Assembly (NCBI GenBank): GCA_032718565.1
Contig: JAVGVS010000163.1
Coordinates: 841,501-905,500, forward strand
DNA: 64,000 bases
Origin: Distichodus sexfasciatus
Taxonomy: Eukaryota; Chordata; Actinopteri; Characiformes; Distichodontidae
Direction: 5' to 3'
Part shown: positions 25,001 through 35,250 of the stretch, piece after piece
Numbering within the stretch: the stretch's first letter is position 1
How the letters are laid out: every line of letters begins with the position of its first letter
The notes under the pieces: model-generated
What the model was told of the DNA's origin: nothing
Databases searched by the model: none
The model's input: only the letters and a program-made list of their open reading frames with translations
Program-made: the position numbers and the translations under genes

Positions 25001-28000
25001 TAAAGTGACAGCATTAACAGCGAAGCCATCAGTATCTGCGCTCATCAGACGCTAAGTGCTGATAGGAAAAGACAGGGCACTTCCCCAGGAGAACTCAGGC
25101 TGGAAAAGCCACTTGCGCTGAACAGACCCCGTCATTACTGAGGAATGTTTCCCATCCCGGCTCCAGCAGCCAGTCGATTGCGTCATTACGGCCTAGCGCA
25201 CTTTGCTTAGTAAAGCTAGTTTCACAAGAAGCGGACGACACGAATTCGAGAGCAGATTCCGCCAGAAACTAGGAAATCCATCAGCACGTGAAAATCTCAC
25301 CTGAGAAAACATGGGTTCCAAGTCTGATCTTGGCTGCAGTCTGCATCCCGGGGTAATAGAACAGTCAGCCTAAATCCTGAATGCTCTTGCTATGCAGTTT
25401 AGACACACATCTCTCCAGGGAGACCATGATCTATATTGCAGGGGCACAATCTATATTCCAGAATACGTAGAGTTTAACCACCTAGACAGATTTTCAAGCC
25501 ATATTCTGAGCAAAAACTAACAATCACATATCTTTTGCTGACTAAACATTCTTATTTAAAAAAAGGTGGGAAAGTCTAATGTTATATTCCCCTCAAAACA
25601 AGAAAATCAAAACAAAGAAGAATGCAGACAACCAGAGTAGAAACAAGCAACTAGGCATCCAAAAGTTCTCTGTCGAAACCATGATGACCTGAGTGACACA
25701 ATGGCCTATCAAACTACTCATCTGGTTTCAAGGATTTGGGAAGAGCCAATTTATTATCCTCTATCACTTTAACTTCGTGTGTTCTTCTTAAACGGTGGAT
25801 GCAGCTCAACACTCACACAGCCAACACAAATAAATGGTTGTTTTGCAGTTCAGAGTCCATACGAGTTTGGCTCTAACCATACGCTTAATTACTATAAAAT
25901 CCATATCGTAGACAAATGTGGCGGGTTATCAAATAAACATTGACAATTTTCCTCAGCTAGTACTAAAAGAACAAGGTTAATAATCACACATTGAAAATAT
26001 TAAATTATGCACCCCTTCATCACTGCCTTCACATTATCATGTACATTTATTAATGCATTAATACGCACATACAATCCCCATAACCACATTAAGTTTCCAG
26101 GAATTATCAATGTATGTCGTTTGGACATGCCATTGAGTAGTTCACCAACGATACGCGCATACATACGCTTTACACCGGGGTGGGCAATTATTTTTCCCAA
26201 GGGGCCACGTGACAAATTTGGGCTGGCATGGAGGGCAGAACCAATAGACAACTGTCTAGTTTGATTGTCTGTCTGATTAGCTCCTACTGTTAATAGTAGA
26301 TGTTCAGGTTAAGCTATGAATATTCTATTTCTATGTCATTTTATTTCCGATGACGCATTCTATTAACAAATGCAATACAGCTGAAACGATTATTCCAATA
26401 ACTTGAATAACTCAATTGCAAAATCGCGGAACTGAAAAGGTTGTGCGTCACTAATAAGCGTCCGTGTGAAACACAAGCAGAACATTCTCTAGCGAGTAAA
26501 ATGAATTAAATGAAGCTTTGATTCTAGAAAACTTGCTTCATAAATTATTTGCAATCGAATTATTCGAATAATCGTTTCATCTCTAAACCTGGCCATCATC
26601 TCTTGCAACTTTTGTTTGCCTGGCTTCACTTCACATATGCTTCTCACCATGTGGATAAGCAATCTATCTTGCTCGGACACAAGCCGGACTGGCTCACAAA
26701 TATCTGCTAAAGAACACGCTTTAATCGGTTTCCCGTGAGTCCTCCGAAGTTACACCACAATGACGGTTGCAAATTTATCTGCGGAACAGGCCGACATGCT
26801 AAAAATAGAGTCCCGCTAACTTTTGGTGTGCACTTGAGAGATTCTGCACTCGCTGATATCTCCCCTCACAGCACGGACGGGTGACTTCTTGCTCTGGAAA
26901 TTTCCAAGCTACAAAACCCAACCTCTCTCTTAAGAAAAAGGTCTTATTGAGTCTCAATTTTGATTATTTTGCTCAGGAATCAATTCAAAACTGATTCTTA
27001 ATTCAGAAACAATTTTTGATTCTATATTGGCTAGATTTGGTTTCCAGATTGCTGTTTTGAGTTACTTTTCCCTTTCGCTTTCCAACTAGCTTTCACTAAA
27101 AACTCAAATCTGTCAACATAATCAGCACTAATATAATGAAAACACCCTGCTCCATTTTTGGGGTTTTTTTGCAAATACAAAAGAAAATCTGCAAAAATAA
27201 GGTGGTCAACTGGAATGTTTCTAGGTTGAGGCTCGTACGGCCTTAAATCTCTGGCTGAAGTGTCAGCTGAGTCCTCAAGTTTGTAGTGTACTAGTGCTTG
27301 CATAAAAATTCCCCTCACTTTGCAAAGCCAGCATTCAATATGCATCCTATCAAGCTGCTTCAAAATCAATAAGTGATAAAGGAGAGACGGGCCAAATAAG
27401 TCTTGCAACTACAGGTTACAACATAAATTATATATTAGATGACTGACGCATGAGCATTTTTGCTCTGACGTGGGATAAACATCGACCACCTCTTACCTTC
27501 TTAGATCACTTAAAAACCAAATAAACAAAACTGTAAAGTGGTTTAATCCGATTTAGGCTAAGTAAGGCTAAGCTGCAAGGTGAAACGGACACTGCAGGCT
27601 ACTCAAATGCACAAGAGGAAGGATTTATAGTAGAGGAAAAACAGCAAAATCATTTGTTAAATCTGTAAATTTAGATTTATCTGAAGGTCATTTAGGGCGC
27701 TTTCACACCTACAGGCTTTAGTCCGCTTCAATCGAACTCGAGTTCGTTTCCCCTCTCGGTGCGGTTCGTTTGGTCTGGTGTGAACACGGTAATCGCACTC
27801 AGGTGCAGACCAAAACAACAGCACCGAGACCCCCCAAAAGAGGTGGTCTCGATCCGAATCAGTTAGCGAACTCTGGTGCGGTCCTCCTGGTGAGAAAGCA
27901 TACCGAACCAAAACAGGACCAAAGGCTGCGAATCACATGATATAAATACCTGTTGGATCTTAGGGAATAATTTCGCATGATGAGCATATCACTGTTCCTC

Positions 28001-31000
28001 CTTATTAATGTGCACCACCTCCTGTATTTTCGCGATGTGCGCCTTCGGCGAATGCAGTGCATTAATGCGCTGTTTTCCAGTCGTAAGCGCGCTTGATTTT
28101 CAAACGCAATAATTCGTCTTCAGTGGTGAACGCACGAGATGTAGAAAGTAATCACCAGGGCGACAACCAGTCCACGTAGGTTCTCCATCTTGAAACAGTC
28201 AACACAGAATCTTCTTGCTGTATTTACATTTTTGTTCACGCGGCAAACACATCTGACCAATAAGCGGAGAGGACGTTCTCGCGTGATTTAAAGTGACACA
28301 TTTTGGTACGCTTTATTTTTTTCCCGTGTGAAAACAAACCGAACCAAGGAGAAAATGCTACAAGTTTACAAAATTATCAACTGATTCGGACCAGAGCAAG
28401 CGTACTAAGGTGTGAAAGCACCCTTAAAAAAGAATCTCGGAACTGAAAGACTTTCGTAAAGCCCAAAATAAACATCACCATATCAGTGAAAACGTGAAGT
28501 GAAAGTCTAGGGCCTTCCAGTTAACACTTGAAAGGCATGACAAGTTCAGGGCCTTCACAGAAAAACCCCACGAGCACACTTCCTAAAACTGCAGAACAAA
28601 AACTGTGCTCTATACTGTGAAACAAACACAGCATGCGTTGCTAAGGACGTGACTAATCAGTTTTTTCTTCTTTAGAATGCCGATAGCAGTTCGGATCAGG
28701 AACCCCCTCGGAGCATCTGTTTAGCATCACCGAGGACCTCGAGTGCAGGAAGGCTGTGTGAACAAGAGTCAGGGCATCATTCTCTCAGTCCGGAACAAAG
28801 CGCAGATGATAGTTACATAATGCATTACCTCAGCGTGGTGGTGGTGGTCTGATAAGGGAAATTAAACATGTGTTGCATTGGGCAGACGACACCATTTTAA
28901 TTGCCACATAGAGAAGCGTTTAGGATTTAGCTGTGAGACCCACCATCATGGACGCGTGAAGCGTCACCGAGCAGAGCCGACGGTCTTGTCATTACAGCCG
29001 TTGAGCAAAGAAAATTACTCAAATTTAGAACGCATGACACGACAGAAAGGACTTTTGTGAGCTTTACAGAATTACGCTACCCTAAAAGTGTTTCCTAGTT
29101 AACAAGCATGCTAGCGATTCCGGCTATCTACTGAAACAGCTGCTCACTGACCAAAACCAAGTGTGCCCCTACATTCAAGACTATTGTGCGTAATGAATGG
29201 CGTTTGTCCTGTGATCTGAAGGTTGCCGGTTCGAACGGCGGACAGGTAAAGGTACCACTGAGGTACTCATGAGCAAGCTACCGTTCCTTGTTTCCCCCAC
29301 ATTCCCCCTCTTCTAATACTACTTTCACATATTTGCTACAAATATTACATTAGCAGATCATTATTAGCATGTAAACTCATTTCAGCAACTATTGGACATT
29401 TGGGTCCTTCAGTGATTTCCAAGGAGTGTTCCTCTCCCACCAAAACAGAGGGTGAACGGCGGTCGTTACTGACTGGCACCCTTCTTTTGACATCAAATAC
29501 AGCAGAAAACACAATCGTCTTGAAATTCCCCACTACACGCTTGAGCAGACAGATTCAGTTGACATTTGAGGAACAGAGAATAAAATGATTCCGTTGTTCA
29601 TGCAACAAACTAGATGAGACAACAGGAATTGCACCTCCTAGACACAGTGGGAACATCAGTGTTTTAACTGAAACTTGCTTAAGGATTTTGTCCTGAGCTC
29701 ACGCACCATGCACAACACCAACCTCTCAAACTAGCTGAGACTTGAATGACCTATTTTCTGTGCATTTGTCATTGCAAAACTCACAGCCAGGTCTAAAAAA
29801 CAATACCTCTTGGCGAGTCACTGCCATTTTTCTCAAGTAGCTACGGCACCTGTGTCAAGTCACATCGCTCCATTCAAAGTGTGAAGTGAAATGTTCATTA
29901 GAAAACGATCAAGTCACGCTAATCATATGATGCACTTCACTAATCGGTGCACTTTACGTACCTACTGTCTACTGTTTACATCAGGCACACTCAAATGCAC
30001 TAGTGTTAATACAATAACTGTGAATTTCACCTTTCTTCCAATGATGTCTTCAATTCTACATCTAACCTGTGCAGTACAATAATCACGTGCAATATGAGTC
30101 ATTATGGTTTACATCCCCACCTTCAAATAGTACTAGTTGTGTATTTTTTGTTCTGTCTATTTATTGTGATTGTTTTGTACTGTAATGTTCCTGCACTTTA
30201 TTTGTTAAAAGCTGCTTAGATGCTGATGCTGCCAATGTGCCTTGAAAAACATACACTAAGCAATACCAAACATCCTGATGTTTACATTCCATCTCTACAC
30301 TAAACGTCACTTTCGTACTGTATTTGTGTTGCTTGTTTGCACCTTTTGTCCTGCTGAATGTAATGTTCAGTGTTACTATATGTTGCACCGGGGCAAAGGG
30401 AAAACGCCGTCTCATCACACTTTGTACATGTATAAAGTGACAGATGACAAAGAACCTTGAAGCTTGACTTAGGCACAAATGTGGAAATACAACATTTTCA
30501 GACACACAAAGTCAGAACTGCTCAGTAGCTGAGAAAGGGAACATTCACAATGGATATGTGACTAGACCAAAAACATCTACTTTTGCAATCTGATAACCTG
30601 GAGAAATAATTTGAAGCATTAAATATTCCTCCGTGATTGAAACAACAAAGGCAGTTGTTATCTGAACCATTACTTGTTTAGCAAGATAACAACCGATTGT
30701 TTCCTCATCATGAGTCACCAGCCTTTCTAACGGTCTTTTAATGGACAGTCTTGGCAGTGATGTCTATTGCCTCACCGTCCACCGTTAGAAGGCTGTGTTG
30801 TGCGAAGAAGAAAACTGAGAAAATCGGATCAGATTAGCATAAAGAGATAAAGGACGTACCTCCACATAAGCAACCCCTTACCCCTAACCAATACCGGATA
30901 CCCTTCTGTTGACTTTCCCAAGAAAGACATTTGCGCTTGGGTTTCACGACCCTTTATTGTGGTGATAACTCTATTATGAGCCATCATGGGTAATGAACCA

Positions 31001-34000
31001 TGTGTGCAAACAGGACTCTGTCCTCAAACTTGCATAAGACCCCAAAATAGAGAAAAGGAAAAGGGCATGACAAAAGTGGCCATAAAAAACAGACATTAGA
31101 ACCCACTAATGGGAGGGAAGAGGGTGGGCAGGTCAGAGGATGTCAAGACCCTGGACGTCTTCCTCTCACACGGTCTACAAATGCACACATTCATCGCCAG
31201 GGCACCCCCCCCCCCGGCGGTGCGGCCCACGCGATGCGAGATAAGGGAACGGGAGTGACTTTGAACTCGTCGGCGTTGACATTCCTCCAGCACATGCTCA
31301 GTGAGCAGGGAGACACCTCCGTTCGCGGCGCGATTCAAGGTCAGCCGGACAATGCCGCAATATCCTCCCCGCTGCCGAGATCGCCGCTGCCCAAAACTGC
31401 CTGATACTTTATCACTGTGACAACAGGAGGAAGCATCAAAACACAAATGCGGTCGCTTTAAGACTCGCTTGCGCACGTCTCTGAACCGCATAATAAGACG
31501 ATTAGGTTATCCTAGGGGCTGCGTAATCTGCTGAGGAAGAGAAAAAGCTTTATGCGCAGGCATTTGGGCAACAACGTCTTACTACGATCTTAAGATAACG
31601 AGCATGTGCAACAAAAATGACTTCAAACCACAACCAAGACAGAGTATGTGATGTAACCAGTCCTCGTAAATATATTACAACACACCAAAAACTATCATGA
31701 GGCTTTTACTACATGAGTGAAGTTGCTTAAAAGTGCAAGCTGTATCTGTAAAAGTGCAAAGCAAAATCTCTGCTCATCCAAAAGCTCCCCCTTTTCTCCC
31801 CCTCACCTCTAACAAGTTCACTGAAATAATTTGTTCAGGATGGCACAAAGAGTATCCGATCGTTATAAAGAGAGGCAAAACAGTCGGGCTCAATGGGCAA
31901 ACACAAAAGAGACGAGCTCGGTCACGGGAGCGCGTTCTGCGTCGTACCGGCGTTCTTTTATAGAGTGCTGGAACAGGCCAACAAAGGGGCTCACAATCCG
32001 CCCATTCATCTCCAGCATGGCATGCGGATAATGTAGATGCGCTTTTCCATCGTGGCCCTGGCAGGGACGCGGTGCCACATTCCCGCACTTCCCCATTCAC
32101 GCTAATTGGAAAAGGTTGTCGCTACATTCTCAGCTCACTTTTGGTACAGGCTGATTACCTACGTCCAGGACAACTTCTGGGAAGTACCCACCTGAAGGCT
32201 AGAGCTGCCAGCTCCAAAAAAAGGTGCGCAAACACTATAACGGAGACAAGCATTCAGAAATTGTTGCAGAACTGCTCCGACAAGTCAAACGGAAACGTGA
32301 GGACAATGACGAGTGCAGAGCTAAAACTAACAAATGCACTGTAATTAAAATCTGAGACTAAATCAAAAACAGCAGGCTTAAAGATGCCCTCACGATAGAG
32401 ATTGCAAAACAGAAATCCCGGCATAACACATCTGCAGACAAATCTGTACACAAAACAAGCCTCGACACAACAGTGGGTGTAAGAACTGCAACGTTACTAG
32501 ACAAATAGTGCTGTTCCTTACTTTTCTTTGATAAGGGAGTGCTTGAAAGCAGGTAAGGGAGAAAAGAGAAATTTTCAAACAATGTTCAAAACATATGTAA
32601 TATTTTACCTTGGCAACAAAACTATTTCTTCTTTATCTTTCAAACTCAAGAATAAACTCGCTCTATGTTTTTTTTTGTGTGAGGTGTCGAAGTTAAATGC
32701 TTGAGGATTTGAGAAATAGACAATATTTGCAAGTAATTCAGGACATGCCACATAGAAAACAAGAGGTTACAATTTAAATACATACAAACTTCCCAGCAGC
32801 CATACATGCACAAACATTGCAACTGGAGATAAAAAACACCACGATTTTATTAAAACATTTTGATTGCAGGTATTGACTTGTTCTTAAGAGTCCACCTCTC
32901 TCATTCCACACCCTTTCAGCACTTCCCACGTCGGTTAAACGCAGACAGTTAAAGGAACAAGACAAAGTAGGTGGCACGCGCTCAAGGAAGTGGGTCACAC
33001 ATCCCATGACAAATCCCTCTGAACATCCCTGTGTCAGCACTCATGAAACCGTTTGCAATGTGTGTGTCATACGCTTTTTGTTAAAGCAAACCCAGAGTGA
33101 CAACCAGTGGAGTGTTCATCTGTTTTTCATAGTGGCCCTATACAAAGACATGATAGGAGATTTGACATAATGACTGATGGTAGTGGGTGGGTGGGTGTGA
33201 GAGAGAGAATATCCCTGAAATTGCACATGATAACCACCAACTACTCCAACATTATAGTCACGTTACTTTTATTTATGTTAATCAATTATTTTTGACACTT
33301 TTTAAATAGGGGTGTTTTGACTTGTTTCCTTTTTAGCCTTTTGGTTGCTTACACAAACACGTCAAATTGGCTTAAATGAAAGACTCCGACCACCTCAGAC
33401 CAGGGTCTTGAATGTGTCACTAAAGGCCATCTCAAGAATTAAACTAAGTCAGATTCACTTTAGAGGGCTTTGTGTTCATTTTAAATATGCAAAAAGCTGC
33501 TGACTAATCACTGAAATTTTGAGGTTGTCATGCAAGTTTTTGTATTTTGAATACAGCTCCAGCTTTGCTTCACCTTTGTCCATTTACCTATATAGGCTTG
33601 GCTTAGACAGATAACATGCTACTGACAATACTCAATCATATAAGACATTTAGGTATAGAAACGAAAAAGATTAAAAGGCATTTTCATTAAGCTACCTGAC
33701 ACTGACTAACATTAGAAGGTTTCTTCCTATTTACTACATAGGGAATAATCAACCTTGTCTTGCTCTCGGAGTCCGTAACATATAAAGCAGCTTTGTGACC
33801 ATGTCTGTTGTAATGTGTCCTCACACTAATAAAATTAATTGAACTATCCATAACCCAAAACTATAAAGGTCAGGGGACACTTAAAAAAATAAACAAACAG
33901 AGCATAAGCTGACTAGAAAGAGAAATGACTAGAATAGAAAGAGAAACTCTTTCAAACTCTCATATGTGAATGCAAAAAGAACTGTGTGTCTTTTCTGTTG

Positions 34001-34464
34001 GTTTCCATAGAGGACCAATTTGTTTATAAAGGACAAGTGACAACCAAGTTGCTCCTGCTCTCTCCCATACATTTACAGTTTGGTGTGGGGCACAAAAGCA
34101 AAAGTTTAAGTCACAGAAAGTAACTCAACGTGTTTTCTTCAAATAAACAGCTGAATAAGAGAGCAGGTTGCGAAACAGTTGTGAGAATGGTTAACAAACA
34201 CAAATGTACGTGAACCCTGAGGCAAAACCGCAAGGTACATCAATATGATGGCATTTTACACAAACATGTAAGCGTTTTTATTCTCTGACCTTCAGCTATG
34301 AGCTCGTCCACCGTCACCTGGTAGCGTCCGATAGCAAAAACTTTTCCGACGAAGTTGCTGCCGCCGCTGCCCGCTCCGGAGCCGCCGCCACCGCCGCCTC
34401 CTCCGCCACCTCCTCCTCCGAGTCCGCCGCTTTCCGACTTCGGCATTCGCGAAAACTTCTTCAT
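8677..34464 (-). CDS. bmp2k: BMP-2-inducible protein kinase (whole gene, 15 coding exons)
   Basis: A serine/threonine kinase of the NAK (AAK1/BMP2K/GAK) family, which acts in clathrin-mediated endocytosis by phosphorylating AP-2-type adaptors. The joined exons total 2,016 nt (671 aa) with every junction in phase. The protein starts MKKFSRMPKS with a Gly-rich leader. Its kinase domain has a glycine loop (GGFSMVFL), the lysine in ALKRMYV, HRDLK, DFG in CDFGSATHK, and APE in YRAPEMINLY. A Q/H-rich region follows, then NPFGEDNFSKLTEEELLDREFD and DPFGSVPF adaptor motifs. It is bmp2k rather than aak1 because of the MKKFSRMPKS start, the VNNVPDLNIFKREITIM stretch and the fras1 neighbour. The length matches the known human short isoform (about 660 aa), not the ~1,160-aa long form. 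The first intron is 17.7 kb; the last donor appears to be GC. Confidence 0.93.
8771..8834. repeat. 18-bp tandem repeat inside bmp2k exon 15
   Basis: Three full copies plus a partial copy of an 18-bp unit at 8771-8788, 8789-8806, 8807-8824 and 8825-8834. The copies look identical. On the coding (minus) strand it encodes repeated AERGVS hexapeptides and keeps frame. Confidence 0.95.
9215..9369 (-). CDS. bmp2k: bmp2k coding exon 14 (NPF/DNF adaptor-binding segment)
   Basis: Acceptor catcgacag|A. Encodes TTTPGSEVISPGFQAVSHPP then DMSRWNPFGEDNFSKLTEEE and LLDREFDLLRA, the most conserved non-kinase stretch of the AAK1/BMP2K pair. Only a GC donor (CGAGCAA|gcaagt) keeps the frame into exon 15. The canonical GT four bases further on (end 9211) gives phase 2 and would lose the DPFGSVPF frame. 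Confidence 0.82.
9472..9623 (-). CDS. bmp2k: bmp2k coding exon 13
   Basis: Acceptor ttttactgtag|ATG and donor ACCAG|gtagcc. Encodes MHHYQQAFAAQQQQRAPAQH and on to SPSPVDQPFTNT, a Pro/Gln-rich linker. The 'YQQAFxxQQ' segment matches the human protein. Confidence 0.88.
10673..10786 (-). CDS. bmp2k: bmp2k coding exon 12 (Q-rich)
   Basis: Acceptor tcccctgcag|TAT and donor GCACTG|gtgagt; phase 0 at both ends. Encodes YQATVQHSLQMQHMIQQQMM then QQQSMYHPQQQQQHYAAL. The codons are a CAG-rich run, prone to length change. Confidence 0.88.
12056..12249 (-). CDS. bmp2k: bmp2k coding exon 11 (Q/H-rich)
   Basis: Acceptor cttgttccag|CCC and donor ATGCAG|gtgagt. Encodes a Gln/His-rich segment including NRVLQQLQPGDLRLQQLH, which aligns with the human polyQ/polyH region but lacks its long homopolymer runs. 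Confidence 0.9.
12461..12630 (-). CDS. bmp2k: bmp2k coding exon 10
   Basis: Acceptor ctttgcag|A and donor TTGCAGC|gtaaga. Encodes ITESVGPTETSIAPRQRPKA followed by a low-complexity linker to GNGHCLQ. The GPTETSIAPRQRPKA motif is shared by AAK1 and BMP2K. The chosen donor fits phase 1 of the next exon. Confidence 0.88.
12865..12944 (-). CDS. bmp2k: bmp2k coding exon 9 (linker)
   Basis: Acceptor gttttgcag|AAC and donor GCCAG|gtgagt. Encodes NSPIPTSLPEPLTASDIAAK then KSLTKA, matching the segment just after the kinase domain in human BMP2K. Confidence 0.92.
13029..13132 (-). CDS. bmp2k: bmp2k coding exon 8 (end of kinase domain)
   Basis: Acceptor ttgttgcag|GA and donor CTGTTT|gtaaga. Encodes YMLEPDQEKRPDIYQVSYSA then FRLAGKECPVPNLF. 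EKRPDIYQVS contains the conserved arginine near the end of kinase domains. Confidence 0.93.
13678..13810 (-). CDS. bmp2k: bmp2k coding exon 7 (kinase C-lobe)
   Basis: Acceptor tttctcttag|GCG and donor TTAATCA|gtaagt. Encodes ALGCLLYKLCFFTLPFGESL and then VAICDGLFSVPDSSKFSSKL, HCLI: the conserved helix-F/G region of the NAK family. Confidence 0.93.
14725..14806 (-). CDS. bmp2k: bmp2k coding exon 6 (activation loop/APE)
   Basis: Acceptor tgtgtgcag|G and donor ATCTGG|gtaagt. Encodes YTTVSYRAPEMINLYQGKAI then TTKADIW, holding the APE motif and the P+1 loop. Confidence 0.95.
15315..15436 (-). CDS. bmp2k: bmp2k coding exon 5 (DFG motif)
   Basis: Acceptor gttttgacag|GTG and donor AAAGAG|gtaaga. 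Encodes VENILLSDQGNYVLCDFGSA and then THKVLYPLRDGVTAVEDEIK, with the metal-binding DFG and the start of the activation segment. Confidence 0.95.
15646..15788 (-). CDS. bmp2k: bmp2k coding exon 4 (HRD loop)
   Basis: Acceptor gtgtctcacag|CC and donor CTGAAG|gtacca. Encodes GQIVKQMNQRLHVGFTEAEV through EAVARLHQCKTPIIHRDLK, ending in the catalytic HRDLK motif. Confidence 0.95.
15977..16020. repeat. Poly-T and CA microsatellite
   Basis: A run of about 21 T followed closely by a (CA)n tract in the intron between bmp2k exons 3 and 4. Simple sequence with no other content seen. Confidence 0.9.
16235..16340 (-). CDS. bmp2k: bmp2k coding exon 3 (hinge)
   Basis: Acceptor ctccctgcag|AAAGAG and donor TGTAAAG|gtcaga. 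Encodes KELSGHKNIVRYLDSAINAV and then GDGVWEVLILMEYCK, which is the N-lobe and hinge; the LILMEYC segment holds the gatekeeper methionine. Confidence 0.95.
16510..16628 (-). CDS. bmp2k: bmp2k coding exon 2 (glycine loop, catalytic lysine)
   Basis: Acceptor ctccaatag|GGGG and donor ATCATG|gtacgt. Encodes GGFSMVFLARTHSGVRCALK and on to NVPDLNIFKREITIM. It holds the glycine loop, the VAIK-type lysine (ALK) and the helix-C glutamate (REITIM). Human BMP2K is nearly identical here. Confidence 0.95.
16693..16800 (+). mobile_element. tRNA-derived SINE fragment
   Basis: Contains 'actttgccccgtgagcgg' followed by a B-box-like 'gccggcttgaatcac' and 'gaccggtaaagg'. The same core occurs at 18.1, 29.2 and 63.2 kb. 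It lies just upstream of bmp2k exon 2, at the end of intron 1. Confidence 0.55.
18121..18275 (+). mobile_element. tRNA-derived SINE
   Basis: The best-preserved copy of the family. The head is tRNA-like ('gagcggttagggtg' as A box, 'cttcgaatccc' as B box). It is followed by 'accggtaaaggtac' and a body resembling 'caagcgctgctccgtgg...gcccactgctcctcg'. It lies in bmp2k intron 1. Confidence 0.6.
18340..20105 (-). mobile_element. Decayed L2/CR1-like LINE remnant
   Basis: In several minus-strand frames there are pieces typical of fish L2/CR1-clade ORF2. An endonuclease start at about 19785-20102 reads SILVAHVQSLDDKLDDRRAR. CRPFYLP and GKSDHNAIFLIPE hold the SDH catalytic motif (about 19560-19720). 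A reverse-transcriptase stretch reads YRPIALTS (about 19400), and LNISKAQVLMVNF to VERVSSFKYLGVHITQDLTW lies at about 18750-18950. Frameshifts, stops and internal deletions make it inactive. It sits in bmp2k intron 1 in the same orientation as the gene. Confidence 0.75.
20106..22020. other. Intron 1 sequence without recognised features
   Basis: Only short spurious open frames are present. I see no exon, repeat family or RNA gene I can name. A GC-richer patch at 21260-21560 has no recognisable motif. Confidence 0.4.
22021..22062. repeat. (CA)n microsatellite
   Basis: About 21 uninterrupted CA dinucleotides in bmp2k intron 1. Confidence 0.98.
22063..26160. other. Intron 1 sequence, no gene seen
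   Basis: Apart from a short (CA)n at 24836-24859, I see only unremarkable AT-rich intronic sequence with small accidental open frames. Confidence 0.4.
26170..26245 (+). mobile_element. hAT-type terminal fragment
   Basis: The motif 'ggggtgggcaattattttt' followed by 'cccaaggggccacgtgac' resembles the terminus of widespread fish hAT elements ('ggtgggcaa...ggggccac'). No partner end was identified. Confidence 0.4.
26376..26585. mobile_element. Small hAT-like MITE
   Basis: The left end 'ctgaaacgattattcc' and right end 'cgaataatcgtttcatct' form terminal inverted repeats about 210 bp apart. The core is AT-rich with 'attattcgaat' motifs. No convincing target duplication is seen. Confidence 0.5.
27031..27408 (-). 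other. Unrecognised 125-codon open frame
   Basis: The longest unexplained open frame in intron 1, on the same strand as bmp2k. It reads MQDLFGPSLLYHLLILKQLD and so on, including HYISADYVDRFEFLVKASWK near the C-terminus. I recognise no domain, signal peptide or clear membrane helix. It may be the eroded remains of a transposon protein or chance. Nearby hAT- and Harbinger-type termini favour a mobile-element origin. Confidence 0.2.
27695..28423. mobile_element. PIF/Harbinger-type MITE
   Basis: The left terminus GGGCGCTTTCACACCT and the right terminus AGGTGTGAAAGCACCC are inverted repeats with one mismatch. Both are flanked by TTA (27692-27694 and 28424-28426), the 3-bp duplication typical of PIF/Harbinger. 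The element is about 729 bp with no transposase frame. It lies in bmp2k intron 1. Confidence 0.8.
28430..34289. other. Left-over bmp2k intron 1
   Basis: No exon is recognised. At 30120-30465 there is a stretch ending in 'aagaaccttgaagcttgac', resembling the dispersed-repeat tails elsewhere in the window. The segment 31200-31500 is GC-richer and contains a C run at 31207-31215, but I see no motif there. Confidence 0.4.
29190..29285 (+). mobile_element. tRNA-derived SINE fragment
   Basis: Shares 'tcctgtgatctgaaggttg', 'ccggttcgaac' and 'aaaggtaccactgaggtac' with the copies at 18.1 and 63.2 kb. Only the tRNA-like head and the start of the body are kept. Confidence 0.5.
34290..34464 (-). CDS. 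bmp2k: bmp2k coding exon 1
   Basis: Starts at ATG (34462-34464) and encodes MKKFSRMPKSE followed by a Gly/Ser-rich tract with 13 consecutive glycines, then FAIGRYQVTVDELIAE, the beginning of the kinase domain. The donor GAAG|gtcaga leaves phase 1. The in-frame continuation stops within the intron, which supports splicing. Confidence 0.93.
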
Positions 34465-35250
34465 TCTGTCCTCGTAAGAGCTCGGCCTTCCCGAACGGAC
34501 ACTTCTGTTGAGCTCAAATCACTCGCACACACTGTCGCGGCTCACTTTTATCGCCTCATCGCCGGCGTTCCGTCCCGCGTGCTCGGGGGCAGCAGCGGTC
34601 ACTCGCGTGCCATCGTGAAAGTTTGCGGGAACGGCGCGAAAAACGTCCACTTCGCCCAAACACGCGACACCAGCTCGCGGATTTAGCGTCTGACCCACAA
34701 ACGCGACCGTTTCAAACGAACGTTAAATCCAGATTCTGACTGATTTGGCGAACTAGCCCGCTCACAGGACGAGTCTCACAGACCAGGCTCGGCTAGCAAA
34801 CGTTTATCTAGGAACGCGCCGAAAGGGAGCCAGTGCCCAGGTACAACCTTCGAAACCTCTGCAGTCCACCAGTCCCAGCGTTCGCAAAAATATGGAGAGC
34901 GCTTGTGGCGAGGCTTGTTAACTTGAAGCGTAGAATAGCGCGCTCTCAAGAGTGAAGACGGGGGAAAACGCCTCCCCACAGCTGCACGACTTCCCCTTTT
35001 ACAGTTAGCGGGCTAAGCTAGCTCATTAGCCGCCTGTCCGCGCTCCTCATCCACGAGCTGTAGCACGTTTAGGAAGACAGTCCGTCACAAACACACGGCC
35101 GTTACGCATCCCAAACGCAAAGCCCGCGTCAGGTCTCGCGTTTAACGTCGATTATTTCAACCATATTGTTCGCCTCGTGTCCTCCCCGCTTCAACCTCGA
35201 CAAACTTCCAACTCCCGTGACTCTCCGTAGAATAATTGGGGGCGTTGTGA
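34465..35250 (-). promoter_or_regulatory. bmp2k 5' UTR and CpG-rich promoter region
   Basis: The sequence just upstream of the bmp2k ATG is clearly richer in CpG than its surroundings, for example around 34545-34740 and 35090-35170. This fits a CpG-island promoter of a broadly expressed gene. I cannot place the transcription start and see no clear TATA box. Confidence 0.55.

Noticed and set aside
8677..34464. Assignment of the kinase to aak1
   Set aside because: AAK1 is the closest relative, but the MKKFSRMPKS N-terminus, the Q/H-rich region and the fras1 neighbour fit bmp2k.
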